Shown: piece by piece, positions 12,642-20,637 of the stretch
Position numbering within the stretch: the stretch's first letter is position 1
Layout: the number at the start of each line of letters is the position of its first letter
DNA from: a virus
IMG/VR virus record: IMGVR_UViG_3300035701_000174
Span: 1 to 31,708 of that record
Reading direction: 5' to 3' (one strand)
DNA: 31,708 nt
Translations under genes and position numbers: made by a program
Notes under the pieces: generated by a model
Database searches by the model: none
Told to the model about the DNA's origin: nothing
What the model saw: the letters and a program-made list of their open reading frames with translations, nothing else

Positions 12642-13208
12642 ATGGCAGGAAGAAAGCCCTCATTTATTACGGGTGCAAATGCAAAGATTAAGATAGGTGG
12701 AAAGACCTTCGCTTATGCTGCAGATGTATCATATCAAGTAGCAGTAGATACTATCCCTATCGAGACAATGGGTCGCTACGAAACTGTCTCTAACGAACCA
12801 GTAAATTACTCTGTAGCAGGTTCGCTAAGCGTAGTTCGATATACAGCTATAGCTAAAACTAATGGCATGCCTGGAACAAATACAGGCGGTAATGGTCTAG
12901 GTAAAGTTAACTATACAACTGGTGGAAACGCAGCTGATGAAATTAATCCTGGAAATATCTTGTTCTCACAAACATGGGATCTAGCTGTATTTCAAAAAGA
13001 ACAAGTTGCAGCTACTGCAGCTGGTGGATCAGCAACTACAACTGAGTCTGTTGAGTTTATCACTATCAAAGATTGTCGTTTTACTCGCAAGAGCGCTTCA
13101 TTAAATAAGCGTGGAATGTTAGTTGATCAACTATCTTTTGTAGGTATTTTAGCGGATGACGATTCGTTTGATGTTTCATCTTCTGGCGATACAGATCTAT
13201 CATCATAG
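12642..13208 (+). CDS. Major tail tube protein (paralogue 1)
   Basis: A 188-residue protein with AAGGAAG before the ATG, followed by its own terminator. The N-terminus F-I-T-G-A-N-A-K-I-K-I-G-G-K-T-F-A-Y-A, then D-V-S-Y-Q-V, a P-I-E-T-M-G-R-Y-E loop, P-V-N-Y-S-V-A-G-S-L and the C-terminal I-K-D-C-R-F-T-R-K-S-A-S-L form the beta-barrel pattern of myovirus tube subunits, which stack as hexameric rings inside the sheath. The position right after the sheath and the separate transcription unit point to this as the most abundant tube protein. Two further paralogues follow at 13827 and 14438. Confidence 0.85.
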   Translation: MAGRKPSFITGANAKIKIGGKTFAYAADVSYQVAVDTIPIETMGRYETVSNEPVNYSVAGSLSVVRYTAIAKTNGMPGTNTGGNGLGKVNYTTGGNAADEINPGNILFSQTWDLAVFQKEQVAATAAGGSATTTESVEFITIKDCRFTRKSASLNKRGMLVDQLSFVGILADDDSFDVSSSGDTDLSS

Positions 13209-13231
13209 ATATATAATAATATAATGAAGTT

Positions 13232-13256
13232 AAAAAGGGCTTATTGGCCCTTTTTT
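13232..13256. terminator. Bidirectional terminator
   Basis: GGGCT, TATT loop, GGCCC (T-G wobble) with AAAAA on the left and TTTTTT on the right. Because A and T runs flank both sides it can stop the tail tube transcript on + and the convergent gene on minus, whose stop codon is at 13258. Confidence 0.8.
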
Positions 13257-13257
13257 A

Positions 13258-13776
13258 TTATGGCTTAACTATAACTAATGCAACAGAGGCATTAATCGTT
13301 TTGGTTCCTGTTGGAGACTCTACTACTGTAAAGGTTACAACTTCAGAAGTTGTACTGGTAAAACCACCAGGTCTAGCTTTAGACTGTATCGTTGTTGATA
13401 ATACTTTTGTAGCGGCCTCAACATCAGTCTTAAACTGATTATCTGCGACCGTTGATGCAGGAAGGTCCGTATTACTAATATAGTACCCATTAAGTGTAAG
13501 ATAATGATCATCAGCTGGATTAACAGGAGGTGCAACTGTTCTGTTAGGAGATTTAATGGTACTCCATTCGCCAGTTTTAGCCAATTCAGAAGCAATAATG
13601 GAATGAAGTTTCAAAGTATCAGATTCTAAATAATAACCAATGTAACTAAGTAAATTATCATAAAGTACTGCATTAATCGTAGTTGATTGTCTACTGAAGG
13701 TCACTGTAGTGATACCGGCAGTAGATAGAGCTGTATTAATTGCTGTTGCAGTGGCTAGATAGGTTGCGGTAATCAT
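13258..13776 (-). CDS. Minus-strand hypothetical protein inside tail tube cluster
   Basis: A 172-residue minus-strand protein, the only gene opposed to the tail module between 5930 and 31708. The N-terminus is Thr/Ala-rich (MITATYLATATAINTALSTA, then GITTVTFSRQS), the middle has a helical stretch with KLHSIIASELAKTGEW, and the C-terminus is beta-like (EVVTFTVVESPTGTK, VALVIVKP). No signal peptide, enzyme motif or nuclease signature is visible. The start is supported by TGGTACAAT six bases before the ATG with no Shine-Dalgarno sequence, i.e. probably leaderless, and the end by a shared terminator. It splits two tube paralogues, so it may be an insertion after tube duplication (a moron-like gene) or a tail decoration protein. 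Function unknown. Confidence 0.65.
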   Translation of the reverse strand: MITATYLATATAINTALSTAGITTVTFSRQSTTINAVLYDNLLSYIGYYLESDTLKLHSIIASELAKTGEWSTIKSPNRTVAPPVNPADDHYLTLNGYYISNTDLPASTVADNQFKTDVEAATKVLSTTIQSKARPGGFTSTTSEVVTFTVVESPTGTKTINASVALVIVKP

Positions 13777-13791
13777 AATTTTATTGTACCA
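13777..13791 (-). promoter_or_regulatory. Leaderless extended -10 promoter, minus strand
   Basis: Reading the minus strand: TGG, TACAAT (13788-13783), AAAATT, ATG. The hexamer ends exactly six bases before the start codon and no ribosome binding site is present. Confidence 0.55.
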
Positions 13792-13810
13792 AATAATTAA
13801 CTTAACTTAA

Positions 13811-13826
13811 TGTATAATAAAGTGAT
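13811..13826 (+). promoter_or_regulatory. Near-leaderless promoter for tube paralogue 2
   Basis: TATAAT at 13813-13818, directly preceded by TG, then eight bases (AAAGTGAT) and ATG 13827. TTAACTTAAC precedes it at 13797-13806. It is divergent to the minus-strand promoter at 13777-13791. Confidence 0.55.
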
Positions 13827-14429
13827 ATGTCTGGAATTAAACCTTTCTTTATAAGTGGCGGAAATGCAAAGATTAAGCTAAATGATAAAACATTGGCCTT
13901 TTGCACTGATATATCATACTCAGTTCAAGTCTTAACTCAGACTCCTAAAATTCTCGGTATGTACGAAGGTTCTTCAGTAGAGCCACTTGGTTACTCTGTC
14001 TCTGGCAGTTTTACCATAATTAGATATGCAAAAGATGCTAAATCTGGTGTCGGTGGAACTCCTCCTAATGGAGTTGCAGCAAACGATGCTGGTAATGGTG
14101 TCGGTAATTGGGGCGGAGTTTGGGGCGGCAAAGTCGGTGATTTTCTTGCTAGAAACGGTATTGGAAATGATGGTCGAGCAAATGAAGCTCTAGATCCAAG
14201 TAAGTTCTCAAATGGAGTAACTTTTGACATTGAGATATATCAAAAGACTAAAACTAAAACCTCTGCAGACTCAGTTGGTGTAGCTAAAATAAGAAATTGC
14301 AGAATTACAAAGGCAGATTTCTCACTATCTAAGAAAGGTGTTGGTACACAACGATTTGACTTTATAGCACTATATGCCGATGAAGATAGTTTTGTAGCAG
14401 ATTTCTCTGGTCAAGGTCAACACTTCTAA
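13827..14429 (+). CDS. Tail tube-like protein (paralogue 2)
   Basis: A 200-residue protein clearly related to the gene at 12642. The start F-F-I-S-G-G-N-A-K-I-K-L-N-D-K-T matches F-I-T-G-A-N-A-K-I-K-I-G-G-K-T; P-L-G-Y-S-V-S-G-S-F matches P-V-N-Y-S-V-A-G-S-L; and the end I-R-N-C-R-I-T-K-A-D-F-S-L matches I-K-D-C-R-F-T-R-K-S-A-S-L. A Gly/Asn-rich insert lies at residues 73-115 (GVGGTPPNG, GNWGGVWGG), the likely exposed loop. It may form a minority ring (tube initiator or terminator) or a mixed tube. It has its own near-leaderless promoter and is followed after eight bases by paralogue 3. Confidence 0.8.
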   Translation: MSGIKPFFISGGNAKIKLNDKTLAFCTDISYSVQVLTQTPKILGMYEGSSVEPLGYSVSGSFTIIRYAKDAKSGVGGTPPNGVAANDAGNGVGNWGGVWGGKVGDFLARNGIGNDGRANEALDPSKFSNGVTFDIEIYQKTKTKTSADSVGVAKIRNCRITKADFSLSKKGVGTQRFDFIALYADEDSFVADFSGQGQHF

Positions 14430-14437
14430 GGAATAAG

Positions 14438-15055
14438 ATGTCTGGTTTTAACAATCGCCCCTCTAACGGGCAAAGACTTTTAGATAACGTTGCTAGTAAT
14501 GCTAGTGGTGTATTTTCTACTAAGTCCTCTGCCAAATATGCTTCTGGCGCGCGATGTCTATTAAAGATCAATGGAAAACTATCTGCTTTTGCATTTGGTA
14601 TTTCTTGGAGAATTAGCACTCAGGTTACTGAAATTACAACTATAGACGACTATTTTCCTCACGAATTGGCTCCACAAAGAGTCAGTGTTGAGGGATCACT
14701 TTCTGCACTACATATCCCCGGTCAAAGCGCGGGAACTGAACTTTGGCAACCAGATGCTCTTAATTTTCTTTTTCAACAATATATAACTATTGAAGTAAGA
14801 GATTCTGCTTCAGATCAACTATTGTTTTACACTAGTAAGGCTATGATAACCTCTAGATCTGAAGATATTAAAGTTGACTCTTTAGCTAGTGTTCAACTTA
14901 CATGGAAAGCTATTGGTTTCCAAGATGAGCGCCCACCTGAATTAGCTGAACCTAAAGCTAAAGAAACTGCTCAACCAGCAAGTCGAAAAACAAAGTCAAT
15001 TACGTTACCGGCCGACAATGGTCCAAGATTTCCGGGCACTGGAAATATAGCATAA
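14438..15055 (+). CDS. Tail tube-like protein (paralogue 3), divergent
   Basis: A 205-residue protein with AAGGA just before the ATG, eight bases after paralogue 2. An N-terminal extension of about 30 residues (RPSNGQRLLDNVASNASG) precedes a region aligned with the other tube proteins: A-R-C-L-L-K-I-N-G-K-L-S-A-F-A-F-G-I-S-W, P-Q-R-V-S-V-E-G-S-L, and S-L-A-S-V-Q-L-T-W-K-A-I-G-F. The C-terminal 40 residues are a charged linker (PPELAEPKAKETAQPA). Divergence and added ends suggest a specialised ring, for example the tube cap at the baseplate or the end near the neck. Role is inferred from paralogy. Confidence 0.7.
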   Translation: MSGFNNRPSNGQRLLDNVASNASGVFSTKSSAKYASGARCLLKINGKLSAFAFGISWRISTQVTEITTIDDYFPHELAPQRVSVEGSLSALHIPGQSAGTELWQPDALNFLFQQYITIEVRDSASDQLLFYTSKAMITSRSEDIKVDSLASVQLTWKAIGFQDERPPELAEPKAKETAQPASRKTKSITLPADNGPRFPGTGNIA

Positions 15056-15079
15056 TATAGTCTATTAGCTTTTTATGGG

Positions 15080-15085
15080 TATAAT
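15080..15085 (+). promoter_or_regulatory. TATAAT -10 box before chaperone gene
   Basis: TATAAT ends 26 bases before ATG 15112. The leader contains AAGGAG at 15096-15101. Confidence 0.5.
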
Positions 15086-15111
15086 AATACTTGTTAAGGA
15101 GTATATGCTAT

Positions 15112-15504
15112 ATGGATTTACCAAATAAAGAAAGAACATTCGAATTTGAGCATGTTGGCGAAATGATGGAAAAAGAATACAAAGGACGTTTTACTGTCTT
15201 ATGTGTATTAAATATTGGTCAAAAACATGCTCTTTCTCTAGAGAAAACTCGCCTATTAGGTAACTATCCTAATCCAACAGATGACTTAGCTGGTCTAGCA
15301 ATAATTCTTTCTAATCTACGTGCAAAGATAGTAGATGCACCAGAGTGGTGGAAACAAAGCAATGGTGGAACTCTTATTGATGATGAGGATGCCATTGTCG
15401 CCTTATATCGTAAAGTTGAGGAGGCTGAAATCGAATGGAAAGAAGAACTAAAGAAGAAGACAAAGAAGACAGCAGATCCAATACCTCAATCGTCGACGCC
15501 ATAA
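15112..15504 (+). CDS. Tail assembly chaperone, first frame (gpG-like)
   Basis: A 130-residue protein. The frame can be extended to a TTG at 15091, but that codon precedes the AAGGAG at 15096-15101; ATG 15112, ten bases after it, is the better start, giving MDLPNKERTFEFEHVG. The core has an alpha/beta domain (RFTVLCVLNIGQKHALSLEK) followed by helices (LAGLAIILSNLRAKIVDAPE), then an acidic and lysine-rich end. Size, position between tube and tape measure, and a following overlapping frame are those of tail assembly chaperones that hold the tape measure during tube polymerisation. The overlap with the next frame is 70 bases, in the -1 register. Confidence 0.7.
   Translation: MDLPNKERTFEFEHVGEMMEKEYKGRFTVLCVLNIGQKHALSLEKTRLLGNYPNPTDDLAGLAIILSNLRAKIVDAPEWWKQSNGGTLIDDEDAIVALYRKVEEAEIEWKEELKKKTKKTADPIPQSSTP
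15418..15424 (+). promoter_or_regulatory. Strong internal Shine-Dalgarno before second chaperone frame
   Basis: GAGGAGG lies ten bases before ATG 15435, inside the first chaperone gene. It could drive independent initiation of the second frame, or act as an SD-type stimulator of -1 frameshifting, as known for dnaX. Confidence 0.6.
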
Positions 15505-15941
15505 AAAGTATTGCAGCCTATAATGCTAGGTCTGACTTAGATACCGAAGAACAGCTTTTGTTATTTCTCCAGAGTTGGTGGTCTCGTACATATAATCGTC
15601 CATTAAAAGATCCAATATTATTAAGTTATACTTTAGAGGAACTACTCTATGAGTTCTATGATCGTATAGAGCGAATCAAAGCTATTGATGAAAAACTTGA
15701 GTTAGAAGATGATAAGATAGAAATGGAGAAAGAACAGAATCTATTAGACTGGGCTGAACAAGAAGAAAAGAAAGAGTTAGAAGCTCTGAGAGATGAAGTA
15801 ACTAAGTCTGAATTAGAGTCAGTTAAGGATCCTACTAAAGATGAGGCTAATATTGCTTGGATGGAAGAACAGATACAAAAAGCAAAAGAAGTCTACGGTG
15901 AAAGCTTTGGTGAAGACATAGAAGAAGACTTTAATAGGTAG
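15435..15941 (+). CDS. Tail assembly chaperone, second frame (gpT-like)
   Basis: A 168-residue frame in -1 register to 15112-15504, open from the TGA at 15426-15428 on. It begins MERRTKEEDKEDSRSN and is helical and strongly acidic, with a conserved-looking segment (QLLLFLQSWWSRTYNRPLKD) and long Glu/Lys helices later on. In many tailed phages the second chaperone frame is made only as a frameshift fusion with the first. Here no canonical X-XXY-YYZ heptamer is visible in the overlap, whereas a strong SD and ATG are present, so separate translation seems likely. It ends two bases before the tape measure ATG. Confidence 0.65.
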   Translation: MERRTKEEDKEDSRSNTSIVDAIKSIAAYNARSDLDTEEQLLLFLQSWWSRTYNRPLKDPILLSYTLEELLYEFYDRIERIKAIDEKLELEDDKIEMEKEQNLLDWAEQEEKKELEALRDEVTKSELESVKDPTKDEANIAWMEEQIQKAKEVYGESFGEDIEEDFNR

Positions 15942-15943
15942 TT

Positions 15944-18823
15944 ATGGCAGATATGAACAGTTCAGATGATGGTAGTTCACCTAATGGTGTATCAAAAGTT
16001 AGGTTATTAGCAGCAGATATAGCTAGAAACTTAAAGACTCCCACTGCAGAGCAATTAAATGATGCTCGTTCCATCGATCGCTACTCTAGTATTCTCTCTC
16101 TTCCAGAAGAGCTCTTACCTGCTGGCGTAGGTAAACGTATACCATCAGCTATTGCCCTAGATAAAGCAATGCTACGTCAGCGCACTAGATCTGAATCACA
16201 CTTAAATCGTGCCAATACTCAATATGCAAATCAAATTGCCCAAGAATTTTCAAGCACAGCAATGAACAGTTTAGTTGGTGGGCAAATGTACTCTACTGCA
16301 AATATTGCTGCCTCATCAGCATACATGAATGCTCCTGCTGCAGATCTTGTTGCACAACAAAGGCAAATAAGTGAGAGACAATTAGTTTATCAACATCAAG
16401 CTAAAGGTATGGCCGTAGGAACTTTCAGTGGTAGAACCATAAACACTAATCAATTAGGTTCTGAAGCACAACTTAAAAAAATAGAAGATTTACATGGACA
16501 ATTTAGAAGTGATGCAAGTACTTCAGCAGCTATAGCCCTAGAAATGGAGCGTAGAAAATCTTTTGGCATGGATCCAAGATCTCAACAAGAAACTTCTTGG
16601 AAATATCGCTCTCAAGCATTGCAGAATGAAAGAATTCAAGGTTGGCAGAGCACTGGACAAGTTAATATAGCAGATGCTGAAAGTGGCGGATCAAAATCTA
16701 TAAAATTAGGTGATATAACTGCTCAATTAAAAAAAGAAATGGATGCTCTTGCCGAAGACATGAAGAAGTTAGGTGCTGCCACAGATGCAGAAAGAGGAGC
16801 TATAGAATCAAAAGTTAAAGCTAGGACCGATGCAATAGGCACACTTAATGAAGCTCAAGCAGCTAATAATGAAGGAAGAGGTAATCGAATTGCAGGTCTT
16901 AACTCGATTGCTGGAACATTTAATGCATTTGGTGCTGGGGCAACAAATTTATTGGTTAGTCAGCCAATGCAGCAGCGAAGTAATATACTTGGAGCTGCAA
17001 ATCTTGCCAATGATCAATATAACATGTATAAGGCTGCTCGTGGTGGAGACGTCGCCTCTCAATTAGCATTAAGTCAATGGGGCAATGCTGAAAAGTTTGG
17101 TAAACAAGTTAGTCAAGGTGCTAGTATTTCTGTTGGTGCGAATCAAATTGGCGCCGGCATACAAACTGTAGCAGGTATTGATCAGGCTGCTATGGGCATA
17201 GAACAAATGGGAGTACAGGGTGCATCTGGTGGACTTCTTGGATCGGAAGCTGGGACCTTAACGTTAGCAGGTGTAAATAATGCAGTGCAAGGAGGATTGG
17301 GTTATGCATCCTCTACAATGGATGCAGAAAAGAGACTCTCTGCTAATCAGGCAGGAATAGCTGGTGCAAATTTAGATATGCAAGCCAGAATGGCATTGCA
17401 GAAAGTTGGAGCTGAGCAAGCACAAGGGCTTCGTAATTTTTATACAGGCATGGATACAGTTGCCCAAGGCATGGGAACTGGTGCAAACACATTTTTATCA
17501 AATACTACAGCCGATGCTAATTTGACAAGAATGGGTAAAGCAGGTATGAGTCCTGAACAATTTGCTGCTGCAGCTCAACAAGGTGTAAATGATATTGGGT
17601 CGACATTTGATACAGAGCAGATATATGCTTCAAGAAATTTAGAACGAAAAGGTTTTGGCTCTACAGCACAGAATATGCAAAGAATGGCAGCATTGGCTGG
17701 TGCTGGAGCAAATCAACCTAAAGAGGGAATGGAAGCAGTACTTACTGCTGCCGTCACTGCTGGTTTAGATAAATCGAAAGGATTAGACACATTGGTCCAA
17801 TATACAGCTCAAATGGTTCAAGCTAGTAGTGGAGCTGCTGTAGGTATAGATACAACAGCAGCAGCAGCAACTATGCTAGGCGCTGGCATGAACATGGATA
17901 TGGCTAATAAAGAGGCTGCATTACGTCAAGCAGCAACGGCAGCAGAGGTTACAAGATCCCAGACAACGGGCGTTGGTGCAAACTGGAATGATATGTTAGC
18001 TACATCTGGAATTAGAAGAAGGACTGGAGTAAGTCATACAGAAGCAATAATAGCACAACAATTTGGTGATACAGCCACATTAAAGGGACTAACTACTGAA
18101 GCTAGTGCAGCAGCTTATTGGAAAGATAAAGGCGTAACTAGTTATGAAGGCAGTGCATTAGATTTTAATAAAAAAATGCTTAAACAGAATCAGATTGAAC
18201 TTGTAAGAGGTAAAACTGGTTCTGGTCTTCAGACTGAAGATGCTGAAAAATACGTTGATATTATTAATAAAGCAGGAACTGATAAGGGAGCAATTGCAGC
18301 GTTAGAAAAAGCAGGATTACTTCAATCATTCAATCAAACGATGGCAACAAGCGGTCGAACCGGCGGCGGCGAAGGTATAAGAGAAATACTTGGCGTAAGC
18401 AAACCAGTTAATGACGGTGGAGTTGGAAAAGGTCTCACTGGTGATGGAAAAAGTGATAATCTTAAAGAACAACTTGATGCACTAAGAACTAGTGGATTTT
18501 CGCAAGTTGCAGAGGCAGCAGCTTCTGCTGCTACACAACTAGGTGGTTTCAAAACTGCACTAGCAACATTAACTACATTCACGCAACAATATGCAAAAGA
18601 TGGAACAAAGAACGAAGAAAAATACGCTAGTGCTGCTGGAGAAATGGCAAAAGCAATGACAACAGAGTTCAAAGCAGTAGCTGTTCCTTTTCAAGAAGCA
18701 ACTACTAAATATACAGAGGCATCAGCGGAGATGTTAAAAGCTGCAGGGTTAATCAGTAACGGCATGGCTTTGGTTCCAGAAGCTATGACAAGCGTCTTAG
18801 ATAAATTTAAAGGTAAAAAATAA
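15944..18823 (+). CDS. Tape measure protein (candidate)
   Basis: A 959-residue, largely helical protein rich in Ala, Gly, Gln and Met (for example NIAASSAYMNAPAADLVAQQ and AGIQTVAGIDQAAMGIEQMG). Its place directly after the chaperone pair and its being the largest gene before the hub fit a tape measure, which sets tail length and occupies the tube lumen. By the usual 1.5 angstrom per residue rule it would specify a tail of roughly 140 nm. No strongly hydrophobic transmembrane helix and no lytic domain (lysozyme, peptidase) is recognisable, unlike many tape measures. The TAA stop shares an A with the next ATG (TAATG). Assignment rests on context and composition. Confidence 0.7.
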   Translation: MADMNSSDDGSSPNGVSKVRLLAADIARNLKTPTAEQLNDARSIDRYSSILSLPEELLPAGVGKRIPSAIALDKAMLRQRTRSESHLNRANTQYANQIAQEFSSTAMNSLVGGQMYSTANIAASSAYMNAPAADLVAQQRQISERQLVYQHQAKGMAVGTFSGRTINTNQLGSEAQLKKIEDLHGQFRSDASTSAAIALEMERRKSFGMDPRSQQETSWKYRSQALQNERIQGWQSTGQVNIADAESGGSKSIKLGDITAQLKKEMDALAEDMKKLGAATDAERGAIESKVKARTDAIGTLNEAQAANNEGRGNRIAGLNSIAGTFNAFGAGATNLLVSQPMQQRSNILGAANLANDQYNMYKAARGGDVASQLALSQWGNAEKFGKQVSQGASISVGANQIGAGIQTVAGIDQAAMGIEQMGVQGASGGLLGSEAGTLTLAGVNNAVQGGLGYASSTMDAEKRLSANQAGIAGANLDMQARMALQKVGAEQAQGLRNFYTGMDTVAQGMGTGANTFLSNTTADANLTRMGKAGMSPEQFAAAAQQGVNDIGSTFDTEQIYASRNLERKGFGSTAQNMQRMAALAGAGANQPKEGMEAVLTAAVTAGLDKSKGLDTLVQYTAQMVQASSGAAVGIDTTAAAATMLGAGMNMDMANKEAALRQAATAAEVTRSQTTGVGANWNDMLATSGIRRRTGVSHTEAIIAQQFGDTATLKGLTTEASAAAYWKDKGVTSYEGSALDFNKKMLKQNQIELVRGKTGSGLQTEDAEKYVDIINKAGTDKGAIAALEKAGLLQSFNQTMATSGRTGGGEGIREILGVSKPVNDGGVGKGLTGDGKSDNLKEQLDALRTSGFSQVAEAAASAATQLGGFKTALATLTTFTQQYAKDGTKNEEKYASAAGEMAKAMTTEFKAVAVPFQEATTKYTEASAEMLKAAGLISNGMALVPEAMTSVLDKFKGKK

Positions 18824-20637
18824 TGGGGCAGTATAAGATAAAAACCCCACATGCTGCTGTCATAGTATGGAACTATGCTGATCGCATTAGACTTCCTAAT
18901 GGTGAATTCGATGCCACAGGTGTTGATTCGCAAGATGGAATAGAAGAAACAATTATAAGCACACTATCTTGTGTTTCTATTCAGACATCTAAGTCAAAAG
19001 GTAAGCCCGATGGTGAATTTAATCTAGTTTTAGCTCCCTATAGAAATTGGGTTTCATCTCTAACAGCTGGTAGCTGGTGCTGTATCTTGATGTCTAATAA
19101 GCCAATTACAAAAGAAAGCTTAAAAAAGGCAAATAAAGATCATGTAAAGATGATAGGGCGCATAGAGACAGTTAGATGTGAAACTCAAGCTGGCGAAGAC
19201 GGAGAGCGGAGGACATTGTATTATGTTTCTGGGATAGATTGGGGACATATTTTTAACTCTGCACTATATATTGATAATTTAATCTCAGCAGGAGATGTGT
19301 TAGATCAAAGAAATCTTGCAGCATTGGCAATACAAAATATTTTATTTGGAAAAAATGGATCTCCAGTTCCACAAGGTGTTACTTTAAATTTAACTGGACT
19401 TCTTGCTGTGATGGGTAAAGATTTGGGTAAAGGCCTAGAAGAGGCGGGAAAAGAAGTAGGTCGTCTTCCAAGCAGTGTCTATGAGTTTAAGTTACCTGCT
19501 AAAATGTTAGAATTTTTCAATTTTGTTGACCTAAAAGGTAACAAGAAGGCTGATGCCTCTATAAATAGATTATTGAACCTTCAGACTGGAGTTCTTGTAG
19601 ATGAAGACACATATGAAGACTCTAATGAAGCAATAGGTTATGTAAATCCTTTTAGTTTACAAGGTACACATACGCTTTGGCAAATTCTTTTAGAAAATAG
19701 TAATTCAACTCTAAATGAAATGTTTTGTGAGATGAAGTGGGTAGATAAAGGATTACAGTTAGTTTTATTTAATAGAATAAAACCTTTTGCGTATGATCAA
19801 TTTGAAAATATTTCTTTTACAAATACGCCCAATTCAATTAAAAAAGATGCTTCAGTAAAATCGGATTTAAAGTCTATAAGAAAATCCAATGGAGAAATTG
19901 GTGGATTAATTTCTCCATTCCAATGGGTGCAAATACACTCATTAGAAGATGATGAAGTTATCTCAGTGAATGCTGGCACGAACTGGAGAGATAAGTTCAA
20001 CTTCATTGAAATAAAACCTGATTTTCAAGAGTTTGCAATTTTTGAAAATTGTTATAAACAAAAAGCTCAATCATTTGATAGAGAAGCATTTAAGCGTGAA
20101 GGTTTTAGACCTCTAATTTTTAATACTAAGCAGTTTCCATCTAGCGCTTTAAGTAAAAAAAAAGAAACCAATGATATAAAGATTGATTGGGATCAACTAG
20201 AAGTTTGGTCTAAATTATTACGAAAGTGGTACTTTAACACTCACTTAACACTGAATGGTACGATTTCCATCCATGGAACAACAGAGTATATAGCTGTTGG
20301 CAATAATATAAGATTTAGCGCTGGACTATTAAATCCAAATACAAACTTAAATGCCTATAGTAATCAAAAAAAACAAAACGGGTACATTCTTGCTCATGTT
20401 GAGTCAGTGTCTCATGCTTTTAGTGTCGGTCAAGATGGAGCACGTTCATATAGAACTGTGATAAATTTTGTAAGAGGCATCTCTGTTGATAACAATAATA
20501 ATATAAAAGCAACTGAAGGTGGAGCACTTGATCAAACACCTGCTCTTATGGGACATAAGGATGATAGAAATGTTAGAAACGTAAACAGCACATCTGATGT
20601 AAATGACCCTGATAAATTAAAGAATGGCGGGACATAA
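18823..20637 (+). CDS. Baseplate hub protein (gp27/gp44-like)
   Basis: A 604-residue protein. An N-terminal beta-rich region (IISTLSCVSIQTSKSKG, GEFNLVLAPYRNWVSSL, AGSWCCILMSNKP, KMIGRIETVRCETQ) is followed by Y-Y-V-S-G-I-D-W-G-H-I-F, a segment typical of phage hub proteins. The C-terminus has L-N-G-T-I-S-I-H-G-T-T-E-Y-I-A-V-G-N-N-I-R and G-Y-I-L-A-H-V-E-S-V-S-H-A-F, the barrel fold that connects tube to spike. It would form the trimeric hub at the tip of the tail. Start and stop are both coupled (TAATG) to the tape measure candidate and the spike gene. Confidence 0.75.
   Translation: MGQYKIKTPHAAVIVWNYADRIRLPNGEFDATGVDSQDGIEETIISTLSCVSIQTSKSKGKPDGEFNLVLAPYRNWVSSLTAGSWCCILMSNKPITKESLKKANKDHVKMIGRIETVRCETQAGEDGERRTLYYVSGIDWGHIFNSALYIDNLISAGDVLDQRNLAALAIQNILFGKNGSPVPQGVTLNLTGLLAVMGKDLGKGLEEAGKEVGRLPSSVYEFKLPAKMLEFFNFVDLKGNKKADASINRLLNLQTGVLVDEDTYEDSNEAIGYVNPFSLQGTHTLWQILLENSNSTLNEMFCEMKWVDKGLQLVLFNRIKPFAYDQFENISFTNTPNSIKKDASVKSDLKSIRKSNGEIGGLISPFQWVQIHSLEDDEVISVNAGTNWRDKFNFIEIKPDFQEFAIFENCYKQKAQSFDREAFKREGFRPLIFNTKQFPSSALSKKKETNDIKIDWDQLEVWSKLLRKWYFNTHLTLNGTISIHGTTEYIAVGNNIRFSAGLLNPNTNLNAYSNQKKQNGYILAHVESVSHAFSVGQDGARSYRTVINFVRGISVDNNNNIKATEGGALDQTPALMGHKDDRNVRNVNSTSDVNDPDKLKNGGT

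Noticed and set aside
15091-15111. Upstream TTG start for the first chaperone gene
   Set aside because: The codon lies upstream of the AAGGAG ribosome binding site, which fits the ATG at 15112.
15429-15504. Canonical -1 slippery heptamer
   Set aside because: I checked the overlap in the zero frame and found no X-XXY-YYZ; only AAG-AAG runs are present.
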